Source: Macrocybe gigantea
Lineage: Eukaryota > Basidiomycota > Agaricomycetes > Agaricales > Callistosporiaceae
NCBI GenBank assembly: GCA_011319805.1
Contig: SJRY01000050.1
Coordinates: forward strand, 806,001-870,000
Direction: 5' to 3'
Length of the DNA stretch: 64,000 nt
Shown piece by piece: positions 54,037 to 64,000 of the stretch. Below the pieces are notes generated by a model. That model ran no database searches. It worked only from the letters and a program-made list of their open reading frames with translations, and was not told the DNA's origin. Position 1 is the stretch's first letter. Each line of letters starts with the position of its first letter. The translations under genes were made by a program, and so were the position numbers.

Positions 54037-54174
54037 CTAGAGGGAGATGACTCAAGATGACTAGGGAAGTGAAATGACTCAATAGCTGCACACTGTGCAG
54101 TGTGATGGGGGAGATAAGGGATATGAGAAAGATAAGATAAGAAATTGAATAGTCCTTTGGACAACATCTGTAAT
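54037..54174 (-). repeat. Partial family A LTR, minus
   Basis: It matches, reversed, the first 140 bp or so of the A LTR (GGGGGAGATAAGGGATATGAG, ending CATCTGTAATA). A6 may have inserted into it. The other half is not in the window. Confidence 0.8.
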
Positions 54175-54655
54175 ACTGAAAGCAGACTTAAAAAAGCCTA
54201 AGAGACCAGATTCTGAGGCAAGGGTTTAGCCTGACATCTCAAGAAGATGATCAAGCCTATCAAATAAACAACATATGATATGAGGTAAAGGTTGGGTGGG
54301 GCATTACAGCCGAAGCTGGACAACCCTGAAACATGTCAACCCATGAGTCTAAATGCTCCTCAATTCCCATTGTAATGGTTCAGCCCAAACTTTCACAATA
54401 CATGCATATAATGCCATCAATAGGACTTCCTCAACTTCTCAGAGCCAGACACACCCCAAAGAGTGGTTACAAGCCAAATCTGTGTATTGTAGGGCTAAGA
54501 TCTAATACATTGCTGAAATGCTACATTGCAGAAGTCCATTAGGAGAAAAAAAGAAAAAGAAAAAGGAGCAAGATAACCAATAGGGAAGGCAGTAGGAAAT
54601 GAGGAGGATACAACACAATACTGCAACTGGGTGCCAAACAGGTGACATTTGACAC
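54175..54655. other. Unique-looking non-coding DNA
   Basis: I see no gene or known repeat in this stretch. Confidence 0.5.
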
Positions 54656-55086
54656 CTGAGTGGCAGATCAAAGATAACAGATGGGGGAATGAATTAGGGA
54701 CCCAGCAAGGTTGTTTGAAGGGAAACAAAAGGGGTACAACACTTGGAGGAAGGCAGTGGGGACCCAGCAAGCACATTCAAAAGGAAACGAAAGGTATACA
54801 ACACTCTCCTGCCTAGACAGGTGATGCCCAATGTCTGAGCAGAGCATCAAAGGTGATAACAGGTGGGGGAAGGCAGTCAAAAGGAAATGAGAGGCATACA
54901 ACACTCTCCTGCCTAGAAAGGCAATGCCCAACATCTGAGCAGAGTGTCGAAGGTGATAATGGTTGGAGGAAGGCAGTCGAAAGGAAATGAGAGGTGTACA
55001 ATGCTCTCCCACCTAGACAGGCAATGCCCAATGCCTGAGTGATGCATCGAAGGTGATAACAGTTGGGGGAAGGCAGATGAGAACCC
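54656..55086. repeat. Tandem repeat, about 100-bp unit
   Basis: The word GGAAGGCAG recurs at about 54,750, 54,870, 54,970 and 55,070, and AAGGTGATAA and CTGCCTAG-type words keep the same spacing. There are three clear units of 100 bp and one longer, diverged unit to the left. Unit copies differ by several transitions. Confidence 0.8.
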
Positions 55087-55563
55087 ACCCTATTAAACCA
55101 TCTATTAGTACTTCTTAACCCATTACAGTTGCATCTGGCACGGGCTCAGGTGTTATAACCTATACGCAGCCCAAAACCGCTCTAGGGTTCAAACTTTGAA
55201 GCCACAAAACACGCAACCAAGACATGGCACAATCAAACATTTTCTTTCATGATTTTTGAAGGCAGGTGAATCGAATCATTTAGATATCAAACCTTACTAG
55301 TTACAGAAGTGATAATACTTGGCAGGGAGGAGTTGAACAATCTCTAGATCTAAGCATAGCATAGTGTGTACAGGGACGCGAGACAGGAGATGATCACAGG
55401 CATGTGTAAGCACACCTTTGGGAAGCATTTATCATTGCTTCGACGCTGACAGGATTTACGGAGATGAGCATCAGGCAACGCGCTCCTGCAATCCCTCTTT
55501 CAACAAAGATATCAACATTGAGAGAGATCGGATGAGCGCAACCCTCTCGTCTCTTCTAGGCCT
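55087..55563. other. Boundary between transposon island and genes
   Basis: No gene is seen. It probably contains the 3' end of the gene at 55,564. Confidence 0.4.
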
Positions 55564-56717
55564 TCAAAAACGACTGTGAAACAGATTAGAATCAAGCCTA
55601 AGATCAAGAGAAATGAAGCAGAATTTGCCTGGATAGGAGACCCTCTCCTGCAATCCCTTTTTCAACTTGTTGATCATAATATTAACCCTTTTTCCAGGAC
55701 GGTTCTGACAGTTCCAACTCAATGAAGTACAATTTCTATCACACGAAACTGATTTGTGGGGTAGTGGGAGGGTTCTCGGACTGGGGATGGAGGCAGCAAT
55801 ATTGTTGGAGGACAGCGGCAGAGGCGATGGCGGGACGGAATAGGTGGCTACAATAAGTTGGATATCTGTCGTCGAACAGGCATGTAACCAGGGAGAGTCT
55901 GGCAGTATCACCCCGGAATAAAGTCTGATATCTAATTTAGGAGAGTCGCCATATGGTGGTGGCATGGAGGAGGAAGACCAGTTTTCCTTGAAGATGAAGG
56001 GCATATCGATAGGTGCGGCGGATGAGGGCTCTGGGATAGAAAAGGTTTCGACAACGGGGCTAGAAGGCCCCATAACATGGGAGATATTGGTGATTGTACC
56101 CAGTGGTGCCCTCTTGTGACCGTTGTATTTGCCTCGTTGATGGCGGTGAGGTGAAGTCCAGGCTGGAGAGGGTTGTTTGCTGAGGACAATCATTGTGTTG
56201 CGCCGTCCCCATTTGTTCCTGGTGGAGGAGGGTTTGACGTCCAAGGGAAGCAAGGCAGAGGGGGGAGCAGAGGAAGCGAGAGTCGATAGAGGAGAATCTG
56301 CATTGACACCGTTCTTACTTGTCGTGGTCTCAGGGGTATTACCATTGTGAATGAAGGGCAGTACATCAGTATGAGCATCAACCTGGGCATCTGAAAGTTT
56401 GGCTTCGATATATTGTTCAGCAGTAGATGAGGGTTCAGTGGATTCGTTGAAAGCTGGGCCGACTTGGCGCCCTTCATTGTCGATGTTGACGATGGTAGTG
56501 GGTGTGGGTAGTAGAAGCTCCGTGTTCGCCTCCGGTTGACCAACTGCGCTCGAAGCAGAATAGTCCAAAAAAAGTGTGGGTGCACCGAGGGTTGTTTCAG
56601 TCGCTTCAAGATGCACAAGTTAGAGAAGATGAAAAAGGAACGCTCCTGACATTGCCCTTTTTCCTTCGCCATCCCACTCTCCAGGTCGATGTCGATCAGG
56701 TAAGGAACCACTGTCAT
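55564..56717 (-). CDS. Hypothetical Ser/Pro-rich protein
   Basis: The main frame (about 350 codons, 55,564 to about 56,603) is rich in Ser, Pro and Thr, with SSTRNKWGRRNTMIVLS, HRHQRGKYNGHKRAPLG and PPPYGDSPKLDIRLY. It ends SLDLRLDSNLFHSRF. It has no ATG at its start. A short intron (about 56,604-56,677) would join it to MTVVPYLIDIDLE starting at the ATG 56,717, in frame, with a CTAAC branch point. The donor (GTGGGA) is weak, so the first exon is tentative. No domain is recognised and no signal peptide or membrane segment is seen. Confidence 0.5.
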
Positions 56718-57325
56718 TGTAGGGTTTAAAGATCCGTGGAATGAGAATAAAGATAAAAAGAGAGTCCAGAGATGCAGAAGGACATTGACGAAAGAGTGGG
56801 TAGAAGCGGAGCCACTGGAAAGGCAGGGGAGGCTGACTAGATCGCGAAGCGATCACGTTTAGACGATCGACGTCGGCTTTTAGGGATTGAGAGATCGACA
56901 CTGAGGTTGTTGAAGGCGTTTCGCTTCTTGATGGTTGGACGTTATATTCCACGTACAAGTGCTCGTCGTGAGCTCTACCGCCAAGGGCGCGGAGTTCGAT
57001 GAAAATCTGAGGTGGCCAAAGCGATGAGGATCGTCATCGTTTCCGACCTGCGAAAATGTCATCTAACACATACTTACTGGTCCTTTGATCCATCACCGTT
57101 CGCTTATCAACTATCATACGAAAATTTTGCAGAATGTCAAATCGATGGTACCATTCCCCGCAAAGATCTCAACAATAATAAAGGTAGAGATCATTACCGG
57201 GTTTAGGCAACTGGTTATTTGACCTCAGGCAAGTATATAACAAACAGTGGTGCCTTGATAAGCGACATAGGGGAGATTTCAGGTGTGTATGTGAATAAAG
57301 CTTGGTGAATGCCCACCGGATCCAT
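56718..57325. other. Possible further minus-strand exons, unresolved
   Basis: A minus-strand frame from about 57,000 to 56,740 contains RAHDEHLYVEYNVQPSRSE and SLKADVDRLNVIASRS. It could be an upstream exon of the gene at 55,564 or part of another gene. I found no convincing splice pair. Confidence 0.3.
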
Positions 57326-57879
57326 TCATTCAATGCGAGGCACGATCTTCCCACCAGAATAAGCAAAAGAAATCGTCTTTAGGACTTGCTTATCGCTTCG
57401 CTGGCGAATCTGAACTGTCCTGCCAGGGTTTAGAGTGTAGAGATCAACAGTGCCGCGACGTTCTGGAGAGCTGCCCTGTGGATGAATCAGAGAGGGATCT
57501 TCTTCGCCGAAGACTCCAACATCATAGATGTCCAAGTGCGTGTCGCGATCGAAGCACCGATCATCGGTAGTAGAGACGAAGTCGAGGACATAGAGATCGC
57601 GATAGTGTGGGAAAGGAGTGATGCGTCCTCTAAGAGATGGTGTGCAGTCGAATGTGGTCGACAAATGAGTATTGGGTGTTTTGGTCTGTGGTGAGATCAA
57701 AGGGAGCACGCTGTAAAGCACAAGTGGCAACGGACTCTAAAATCAACGATTGGAACCCCAGCTGCACGAAGAGCTGCTGCACTTTGTTTACCGAAGTCTG
57801 CCATCCAGGCCTCGATTTCTTCCTTGGATTTGGCGGGCGCAGAAGTCGTGAGGACTGTTGACGAGTACTGGCGAGACAT
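57326..57879 (-). CDS. Hypothetical protein, small, two frames
   Basis: A start at 57,879 gives MSRQYSSTVLTTSAPAKSKE and EEIEAWMADFGKQSA. A second frame from about 57,725 to 57,326 gives FPHYRDLYVLDFVSTTDDR, FDRDTHLDIYDVGVFGEED and IRQRSDKQVLKTISFAYSGG, ending VPRIE. A 55-nt intron (GTAAAC...TTTTAG) sits between them but leads into the third frame, so the join is unresolved or a base is in error. Acidic and aromatic residues alternate as in a small beta-rich protein. I recognise no family. Confidence 0.5.
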
Positions 57880-58609
57880 GATGGGTTCGGAGAGTGTTTG
57901 TGTTTCCCTGATCACGTGCCAGTGCTTTCAACTCGTTATCAACAGATCATGAACAGGCACACCCTCAACCACCACTCATTGCAAGATTATGGGTCGCTTT
58001 ATCGGCTCGTTTTCTACCAAACGGGCGGGTTCGAGCCGGGGAGACATTGAGATCGTTAGTCGGGACGCAAATCATCCGCTCGCAAGTCCGATGAGGGTGT
58101 TGCTGTATTGCGACGCTACTCATGTTGGGCATGTAATCTTACAACTTTCCGTCAGTGGCGTGTGGGTATCTCAGAACCAGCAACCCCCACCTGAGAAAAC
58201 TAAGCACCCCCTCAATCTCGCAACTCTCCTGAACACCTGACATCATCCGATGGTCCTTGCCACTAAAGGCTCCGACAAACGAATCTTGAGCGAAGGGGGA
58301 AGCGCGAAATTCAAACAACGGGAGTGGCGGCAACAACAGTAACGACGATAGAGAGTGGAATGTCGGCCTCCAGCAGGCAGACAACAACAACACCGACGAG
58401 GGCAAGCAGGGGAAAACGGTGGCCCAGGGTCTGAACGGTAACGGCAATAATCTTCCAACAGGCAGCGGCGGCAAAATCACGGCGGCAGCAGTGGTACGGC
58501 GACATCTGCAATAAAAACGATCTGCCCAACAACTTCCCAACAGTAAACGTCCTTCAAAGCATTCCTTCAACTTCTCGAAAAGCAACGACGCGGTTCAACA
58601 AGATCCAAC
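57880..58609. other. Region upstream of two divergent genes
   Basis: It holds the presumed promoter of the minus gene at 57,879. A plus frame at 57,989-58,240 (MGRFIGSFSTKRAG start) and an Asn/Gly-rich frame at 58,290-58,510 (GNNSNDDREWNVGLQQADNN) may be exons of the plus-strand gene that follows, but no splice model was found. Confidence 0.3.
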
Positions 58610-59299
58610 ATGCGTCCACCGTGGGACGGCTTCCTTCATGACGAGGGTTCCTGTTCCTCCAATCGGATGGACTTTTGCACCGCAACGACTCGGTACTTTC
58701 TTCCAGGCTTCAACGACATCCAATACTCAGCGTTCAACATTCAACTTTCGACAAGGTTCTTCAGCATTGCTCCAGGATTCATCAACTCACCCCTCGCAAA
58801 CTGGTTTCCCAACAGTGACCTGAACAAGTTCGACCAACCAAGCACACGAGACATATGACTTCCTAAATAACGACGTAGCATGTGCAAACTGTCCGAATAT
58901 TGTTGCACTTGGCTTGATTTTGTGAGCTGGCTAAAGCATTCAAATTCGGCCAACCAAGATGGAAATTCCACGTTCCGATCCCCATGTCAGCATTTAAGGC
59001 GAGGACTTTCTTGGAACCCCTTCTTTCTCAACCCTCATCTATCCCCCCTGATTTTCGGGTTCAAAAAATGCTTGCGATTAGAAATTCCCAGACGAAAGCA
59101 CGATCCTCCACTACGCCTCGACCACATCGGATTCGCGCTCCACCCCAGAGATTATCCGCGATGCCGCTAGAGAGTTGAGGGACGATCTCGAGGACTTCAT
59201 TCTCACTGTCTCAGAGAACAGTCGGCAGCTTGACGACCAGGACACACCATATCTCGTGATGGATCCTAGCAAGACCGCGACATCGATTATCCTTTGATG
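58610..59299 (+). CDS. Possible spliced gene, unknown
   Basis: The last exon is clearest. After a likely acceptor near 59,080 (GCGATTAG) the frame gives KFPDESTILHYASTTSDSRS, TPEIIRDAARELRDDLEDFI and SENSRQLDDQDTPYL, with a stop at 59,297-59,299. Upstream frames at 58,610-58,860 and 58,984-59,080 look partly coding (PPIGWTFAPQRLGTFFQAS). The exon structure is not resolved and the start is only nominal. It may extend left to about 58,290. No domain is recognised. Confidence 0.3.
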
Positions 59300-59701
59300 G
59301 TGACCGAATATCGACGATGTACATACATTAATCTAAAGCAGCTTTGAATTTGGTATGATGACGCTGTTTTGACATTACAATGAGTACTTTGCCAGTCCAA
59401 TTCTCCATTCAAATGAGGGAAAAGAAGATAGGTCCTCGAGATGATCAACGAGAATTTCGCCGGACGTTTGCGAGCGAGAAACAAGGTGGTGTAACGTGTC
59501 TCATAAACTCCGGGCACGGTGTAGAGATTAAATCTGGTCTTTGTGAGCACCGATTGGCAGCCACGGGTATGGCAACGCAAAGCAACAGTCTGAGATGGCA
59601 TAGATGGGAGGATGCGAGTTGGTTAAGACCGTAACCAGGGTTGCAAGTCTGGAGGGCTCAACAAAGGTGGACAGGGAAAGGAGAGCCAATGGAATCTGGA
59701 T
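59300..59701. other. Intergenic, convergent 3' ends
   Basis: It lies between the plus-strand gene ending at 59,299 and EMC2 ending at 59,702. No gene is seen. Confidence 0.5.
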
Positions 59702-60919
59702 TCAGCTGGACATCCATGCAAAGACCTGCGCAGAGCCTGGCTGCTTCGCGCGATATGCCTTGGCTAACCGCTCTGTCGCGAGCTCCTCGATAAGCTTCAC
59801 AGTCTTTGGAACGGCCGTGTCCGACGCAGATGGAAGATTCGGGTTCGAGACGGACTGCCTCGAGCACTGAACAAGGGATAGAAGTACAGCGTCAGTGACG
59901 CGAGAAACGAGCGTTCAAAGCCACTCGCACGCACCAACTTGACGCCCATCCATGCCCGGATGCTGATCCCCACGGGCGGCTCGTCCTTCTCTGCGTCGCG
60001 CTCTGTCATCTCGGCCACCACCAGGAACATCTTGAGCGCGAGAGGCACATCTCCCGCGGTGTAGGCTGTCTCGGCAAACTGAAGCGTATTGAATGGATTT
60101 TGAGGGGAGAGGAGAAGAGCATGGGAGAGTGCTTGCAGTGCCGAGGTGTACCTATTCAACCGAGAAAAAATGGTCACCCAGGTCAACAGGGAAAGAGGGA
60201 CCGGAAATTATACTGACTGCCGTCGTGAAGAATATAAATCGGCCAACTCCAGCCAACCCTCCAAGTCGGTGTAAAACGTATCCAGAAACTGGCAAAGCTC
60301 CTCTGCCGCTTTCTCGTCATCTCCTGACTGTCTTAGGGTGGATATCCGGCGCTTCCATACTGCCTGGAATTATTGGAATTTCATGATTCGTGAGATTCGA
60401 AGGCTCAAAGAAAAGTTGGGTGACGCGACCGACCGCATTAACGGGATCAGCTTCCAGCAACTTGTCATAATACTGTAGCACGGTAGCAGGGGGTTCGGTA
60501 GCTTCTTTTCGTATGCCCACAAGGACGTCCACGCGTGGTGAATTGGGGAACTTTTCCGAAAGCTGTCTGATGCATTCCTGGATACCGCAAACCCGTTTCA
60601 AGAACCAGCACAACGCGTCGGACAGTGAAGAGAACGTACATCGGCGACGTCTAGCCTTCCAATATCTATGGATGCAAGCGCTAGCTGCTCGAGAAACGCC
60701 CAGCCTAGAGATATGAAGGAAATACGCGCATGACGTGGTCACTTGTTCAACCTGGACCGGGAATAAGAGTGAGAGCGACGTGCACGAACCATCGTCTCCC
60801 AGTCGTTTCAGCGAGCCCGACTTTAGAACGGCGACGCCCTTCTCAAACGTTTCCTCCGCCGCGCGAGTGTTATTTGTGCGGTAGCTGGCAAGCTTTTCGA
60901 TGGCGGAGGAAAGAGACAT
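59702..60919 (-). CDS. EMC2: ER membrane protein complex subunit 2, six exons
   Basis: EMC2 is the cytosolic TPR subunit of the ER membrane complex, which inserts tail-anchored and multipass membrane proteins. I place exons, on the minus strand, at 60,919-60,790, 60,704-60,640, 60,577-60,434, 60,363-60,218, 60,151-59,935 and 59,866-59,702. They add up to 867 nt, 288 residues, near the family's usual size. All introns are GT-AG, 62-85 nt. Recognisable blocks in order are KSGSLKRLGDDG, FLEQLALASIDIGRLDVAD, QLSEKFPNSPRVDVLVGIRK, YYDKLLEADPVNA, FLDTFYTDLEGWLELADIY, ALSHALLLSPQNPFNTLQFA and ETAYTAGDVPLALKMF. The C-terminal exon is the least conserved part of the family. It lies head-to-tail with UPF3, 509 bp downstream of it. 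Confidence 0.92.
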
Positions 60920-61428
60920 GGCAATTGACGTGTCCAAGTGCAAACACGGGTCACAAATTCGTCATTCCTACTGTATATGTACATGGGCCTGCTAACGCGA
61001 TTCACAAATCGATCCTATGTAGTTCGCTAGGACAGTCGTGCAAGCGCAAGCACGGTCTGATATGAAGGGATGCACGCTCGACAGGGCACCATAAAAATCC
61101 CCAGCAAAAGTCATCGCTAGACGAGTAAAGTCATAGCGAGTCCAAGTACGAGCAACAGCGCACAGATCGACCGATAGACGCGTATGGAGGTTTGCGAGTC
61201 GTGGACGGTGGACACTTCTTGCAGTCAACGTAAAGCTGGCTCTTCGACTCTGTCTGAAACCTAGATATAGCGGTCTGTCAGAATCCAGTAAGTGTCCCTT
61301 CCCCGCGGTGCTTACCTGGTTCACAGCTCAAAGCGCCAAACCAGACAAGACACGAAGTGTGAAAGAGGAAATCAGGCAGCACGAACACCAGGCAATAGGA
61401 CAGTTAGTGATGGCCAGACGCCAGAACA
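60920..61428. other. Intergenic region upstream of EMC2
   Basis: It contains the EMC2 promoter and the UPF3 3' UTR. No conserved element or RNA gene is seen. Confidence 0.5.
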
Positions 61429-63429
61429 CTAACTGCCTCGAGGAGGCCCACGCCCCCTTCCTCTACCTCTTCCTCGGCTTCCTCGGCCTCGACCTACAGG
61501 CTCTCCTGCAGTATGTCCTGAGATATCGCTATCGCCAACAGCGCCAGGCAAAGAGTCCCCCGTTCCCTCAATTGCATCCCTCTGTCTCGCTGTCCTCTCC
61601 CTTTTCGGTGAGCCTGGGGGTGCAGGCCTCATCGCAGGACCGACATTGCCCACAGCAGCCGCTTCACCAACAGGTGCACCAACGGCCGGCGCGCCGCCCG
61701 TCTCTTTCTCTTTTTCTCTCCTCGACTTCCTCTCCGAAGGCCCAACACCTGCACTACTGAGCGCTGCTTCAAAGTAGCGACCAAGCCCAATTATGGGCCG
61801 CGTCCTCCGAGTCACACCACCATTTCCATTCGTGCTTGCAGTCGAGCCTGATACAGCTTCTTCAACAGACAAAGGGGATACTGTCTGTAGGCCGGCCACT
61901 GCAGCGGGAATTTTGGACGCCACTGGTTGAGGTAGCGGAGGGGCGGTCGACTTCGGGGGACGACCGCCTTTCGGTGCCTTTGGAGACTTGGGAGGTACAG
62001 GTAGGCTCGCTGGCCCTGCGGCAGCCGCGATGCCTCCGCCCTTGGACGTCGGAGGCGTCATAATCGTTGGGGAGTGCTTCGCCGCAGCATGCTTCTCTTT
62101 CTTGCCTTTCTTCCCCCCAGGAGTGCCTTCGCCTCCCATCGAAGAGGTGGCCGCACCCTTCTTCTTGCCGTCTTCTTTACCGCGCGCGGCGACGAAGCTT
62201 GGGGTAACGAGTGCGTCCTTGTGGTGTGCATGATTGCGGAGGATAGCTTCTTTGTCTTTCTGCGCTGACTTTTCCGCTTTAAGCGCTTCAAGCAGCGGCG
62301 TCGTCTTGGGTACCTCGCTGGGTTGAATTGAGGCAACTTTTCGGTCATGGAAGGAGCAGAAAAGTATGTGTGATGAGGTGAGAGGTTGCTGGAGAGAAAG
62401 CGCCGCCTTACCTAGGGCCTCGATCGAGATTGGCTCGGCCTTGGCGGCCGCATTCAGAGACTCCACGAATGAAATATAATCTTCGTCTGAAGTAGATATC
62501 AACGAATGAGCCAGTGAGTATGCTGCGTTGCCAAACACCTTTTTCAATAGTATTAATCCTGGCGTCTGGTTTCTTTTTCTCGGCAGGTATCTTTTGGAAA
62601 GGGGCAAATTCTACCACGGCTGCGGACTCGTTGCCTATTGCAGAAGAATGAAAAGACGGATGCAACATGTGCGAGGAGAAAACTTGCCTGCCTTGTCCCT
62701 GAATACATGCCCATCGTAATCCTTAGCAAACTGTGCAAGCAGCTCTTCATTTTTGAATGCAATATATGCGCGAGCAGGAATGTTCTCCTTGTTAAATCTG
62801 CAGATTGTAATCGGACTGTCAAACGCTCCATTTAAGCGCGTAGACGTAGAAGCCCACCTTGTCTTGAACTTGCCCGGATAAAACGCTTTCCAGGTGATGG
62901 TCTCGTCGCTGACCCAATTCGTCACGCTCTGCCAAAAGATCTCTTCCGGCAAGTTGGGCGGGAGATGTCGCACGATCGTCTTGAGACGCTCTTGTTGTTG
63001 CGCCTGTTGTTGTTGTTGCTGCTGCTTCTGTTTCTGCACCTGTTGCTGGGAGTGTTCTTGATGATTGTGGTTCTGGAAGATGCTCGTATGGCTGCCAGCG
63101 ACGCCTGTGGTAGCAACAATGGAGGCATGAGCCTGCTTCTCCTTCACGCGCTCCTTCTTCTCCCGCTCCCTCTCTTTCCTGCGCTCCTTCTCCCTTTCCT
63201 TTCGATCTCTGTCCTTCTCTCTGTCTTTTTCCTTGTCCTTGTCTCCCCGTTCCTTATCCTTGACTCGTTCACGCTCACGATCTTTGCGAGTCTTCGCTGG
63301 TGTCTGCTGCTGTGTCGGGGCGCCTATTTCAGCACCTACAACTGCATCAGCGGCAGGAACGACAGAAGATGTCGAAGCGGAGGGCGAAGGGGGTGAAATC
63401 GGTATGACGGATACTGTCGGCGCTGGCAT
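61429..63429 (-). CDS. UPF3: UPF3, nonsense-mediated decay factor, five exons
   Basis: UPF3 binds UPF2 and links it to UPF1 in nonsense-mediated mRNA decay. Exons on the minus strand are 63,429-62,858, 62,797-62,688, 62,634-62,539, 62,486-62,412 and 62,336-61,429. They total 1761 nt, 586 residues. A TGA lies two codons before the start. Residues 47-100 are a Lys/Arg/Glu repeat and 126-147 are Gln-rich. The Smg4/UPF3 RNP-like domain runs from about 149 to 285: KTIVRHLPPNLPEEIFWQSV, ITWKAFYPGKFKTR, then NKENIPARAYIAFK, GHVFRDKAG, EFAPFQKIPAEKK and DEDYISFVESLN. The long tail is Ala/Pro/Gly-rich and ends in an RG-rich run, which suggests RNA binding or arginine methylation. Intron 1 (60 nt) is stop-free and intron 2 is GC-AG. 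Confidence 0.93.
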
Positions 63430-64000
63430 TGCCGTTCAAGCTTGTGAAGACCCGCTCGGCTGCTCCTAGGTGTGTCTGCTCTTATTGCGATCGCGATGAG
63501 ATTGACAGTGGATTCCTCTTAATTTTTCTTTGCTTGCTGGACTTTATCAGAGTGTGAACAGAGGGTGATTTGCTACAGAGGTATCATATGCGTATCGTGA
63601 GCAATGGGTCGACCAGGGTGGATGGCCCCAAGTGGAGGATGCACGTTAACAGGTTCCATCCAAACAAGATAAATCAAAACAGTCACACATCTCGACTCCG
63701 CGCAAAGAATTTGTCAAGCAATCCGACGAAAAGATGAACCAAAAAATATATATCCAACGACATTGAAGTCTGGTACTGACGATTAACATAATATCGGTCG
63801 CAAATGATCTTTTTCAAAAAATCATCCTTGTAGCCAGCGGCCAACCAAACAAAGTATCACAACAGCACAACACTCAGGATCGGCGCAATACTTGCAGTGA
63901 GAATTAAGATATCGACACGATTCCAGTGGACAACTCTCTTTCCGATGCCTACGTGCAAGGAGGTTTGAAAGGCCGCTGCAATACTATGACAAGTGACGAC
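63430..64000. other. Region upstream of UPF3
   Basis: It is the presumed UPF3 promoter. No other gene is seen up to the window edge. Confidence 0.5.

Noticed and set aside
54495..55088. Several minus-strand frames with repeated SFPFDCLPP-like words
   Set aside because: They are generated by the 100-bp tandem repeat. A period of 100 is not a multiple of three, so the frames differ from unit to unit.
58139..58585. Minus-strand frame of 148 codons, Leu/Pro/Cys-rich
   Set aside because: The composition mirrors the Asn/Gly/Gln-rich plus strand. There is no motif and the start is not supported.
61308..61760. Plus-strand frame of 150 codons near 61,400
   Set aside because: It lies antisense to the RG- and Pro-rich tail of UPF3, whose exon structure is confirmed by frame.
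62965..63396. Plus-strand Leu-rich frame of 143 codons
   Set aside because: It is the antisense of the Gln- and Lys/Glu-rich repeats of UPF3, which read as Leu, Ser and Phe on the other strand.
1..64000. CRISPR arrays, bacterial operons or phage genes
   Set aside because: No direct repeats with regular unique spacers and no bacterial-type gene were seen. The whole window is eukaryotic.

Overview
The window looks like basidiomycete (probably agaricomycete) nuclear DNA. This is inferred from genes with many short introns (52-85 nt), UPF3 and EMC2 orthologues, chromodomain Ty3/gypsy elements, Ty1/copia, pogo-like and hAT elements, and the absence of any bacterial-type feature. Positions 1 to about 55,100 are an almost gene-free island of transposons inserted into one another. 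Positions 55,560-63,430 are ordinary host genes.

Left nest (1-23,740). A Ty1/copia element (1429-23,740) carries Ty3 family B in its 5' LTR (B0, 1-1428, cut by the window edge), Ty3 family C in its gag (1904-13,621, minus, TSD AATGG) and a second B copy in its integrase (B1, 15,491-20,942, minus, TSD TTGAC). Element C itself contains a young full-length family A element (A1, 3551-10,060, TSD AGCTT). Further right, copia is rearranged. A 293-bp piece is inverted between two opposite A LTRs, and its RT is replaced by an LTR plus a remnant of another A copy.

Middle (23,741-37,403). A decayed hAT transposase fragment is cut by a third B copy (B2, 25,185-30,352, 3'-truncated). Then come about 1.1 kb of unrecognised repeat-like DNA and a decayed, 5'-truncated A copy (A2) that carries three solo A LTRs.

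Right nest (37,404-54,174). A minus-strand A fragment (A3) is split at a TA by a pogo-like DNA transposon (38,088-48,760, TA duplicated). The pogo transposase gene is split by a second young full-length A element (A5, 41,090-47,601, TSD ACACT). A3 abuts a decayed plus-strand A copy (A6) at what looks like an insertion point. A 100-bp tandem repeat (54,656-55,086) lies just before the genes.

Genes. There are three uncharacterised genes or gene fragments (55,564-56,717 minus, 57,326-57,879 minus, 58,610-59,299 plus, the last poorly resolved). They are followed by EMC2 (59,702-60,919 minus, six exons) and UPF3 (61,429-63,429 minus, five exons). The spliced lengths of EMC2 (867 nt) and UPF3 (1761 nt) are both exact multiples of three.

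The most unusual observations concern family A. It has a 963-nt leader without a single ATG although it encodes long protein-like frames, a G GGT TTT slippery site exactly where gag must pass to the -1 pol frame, and a conserved extra ORF after pol. Family B encodes a Gag with a hydrophobic N-terminus. The copia inversion is supported independently by the flanking duplications and by the reading frame.
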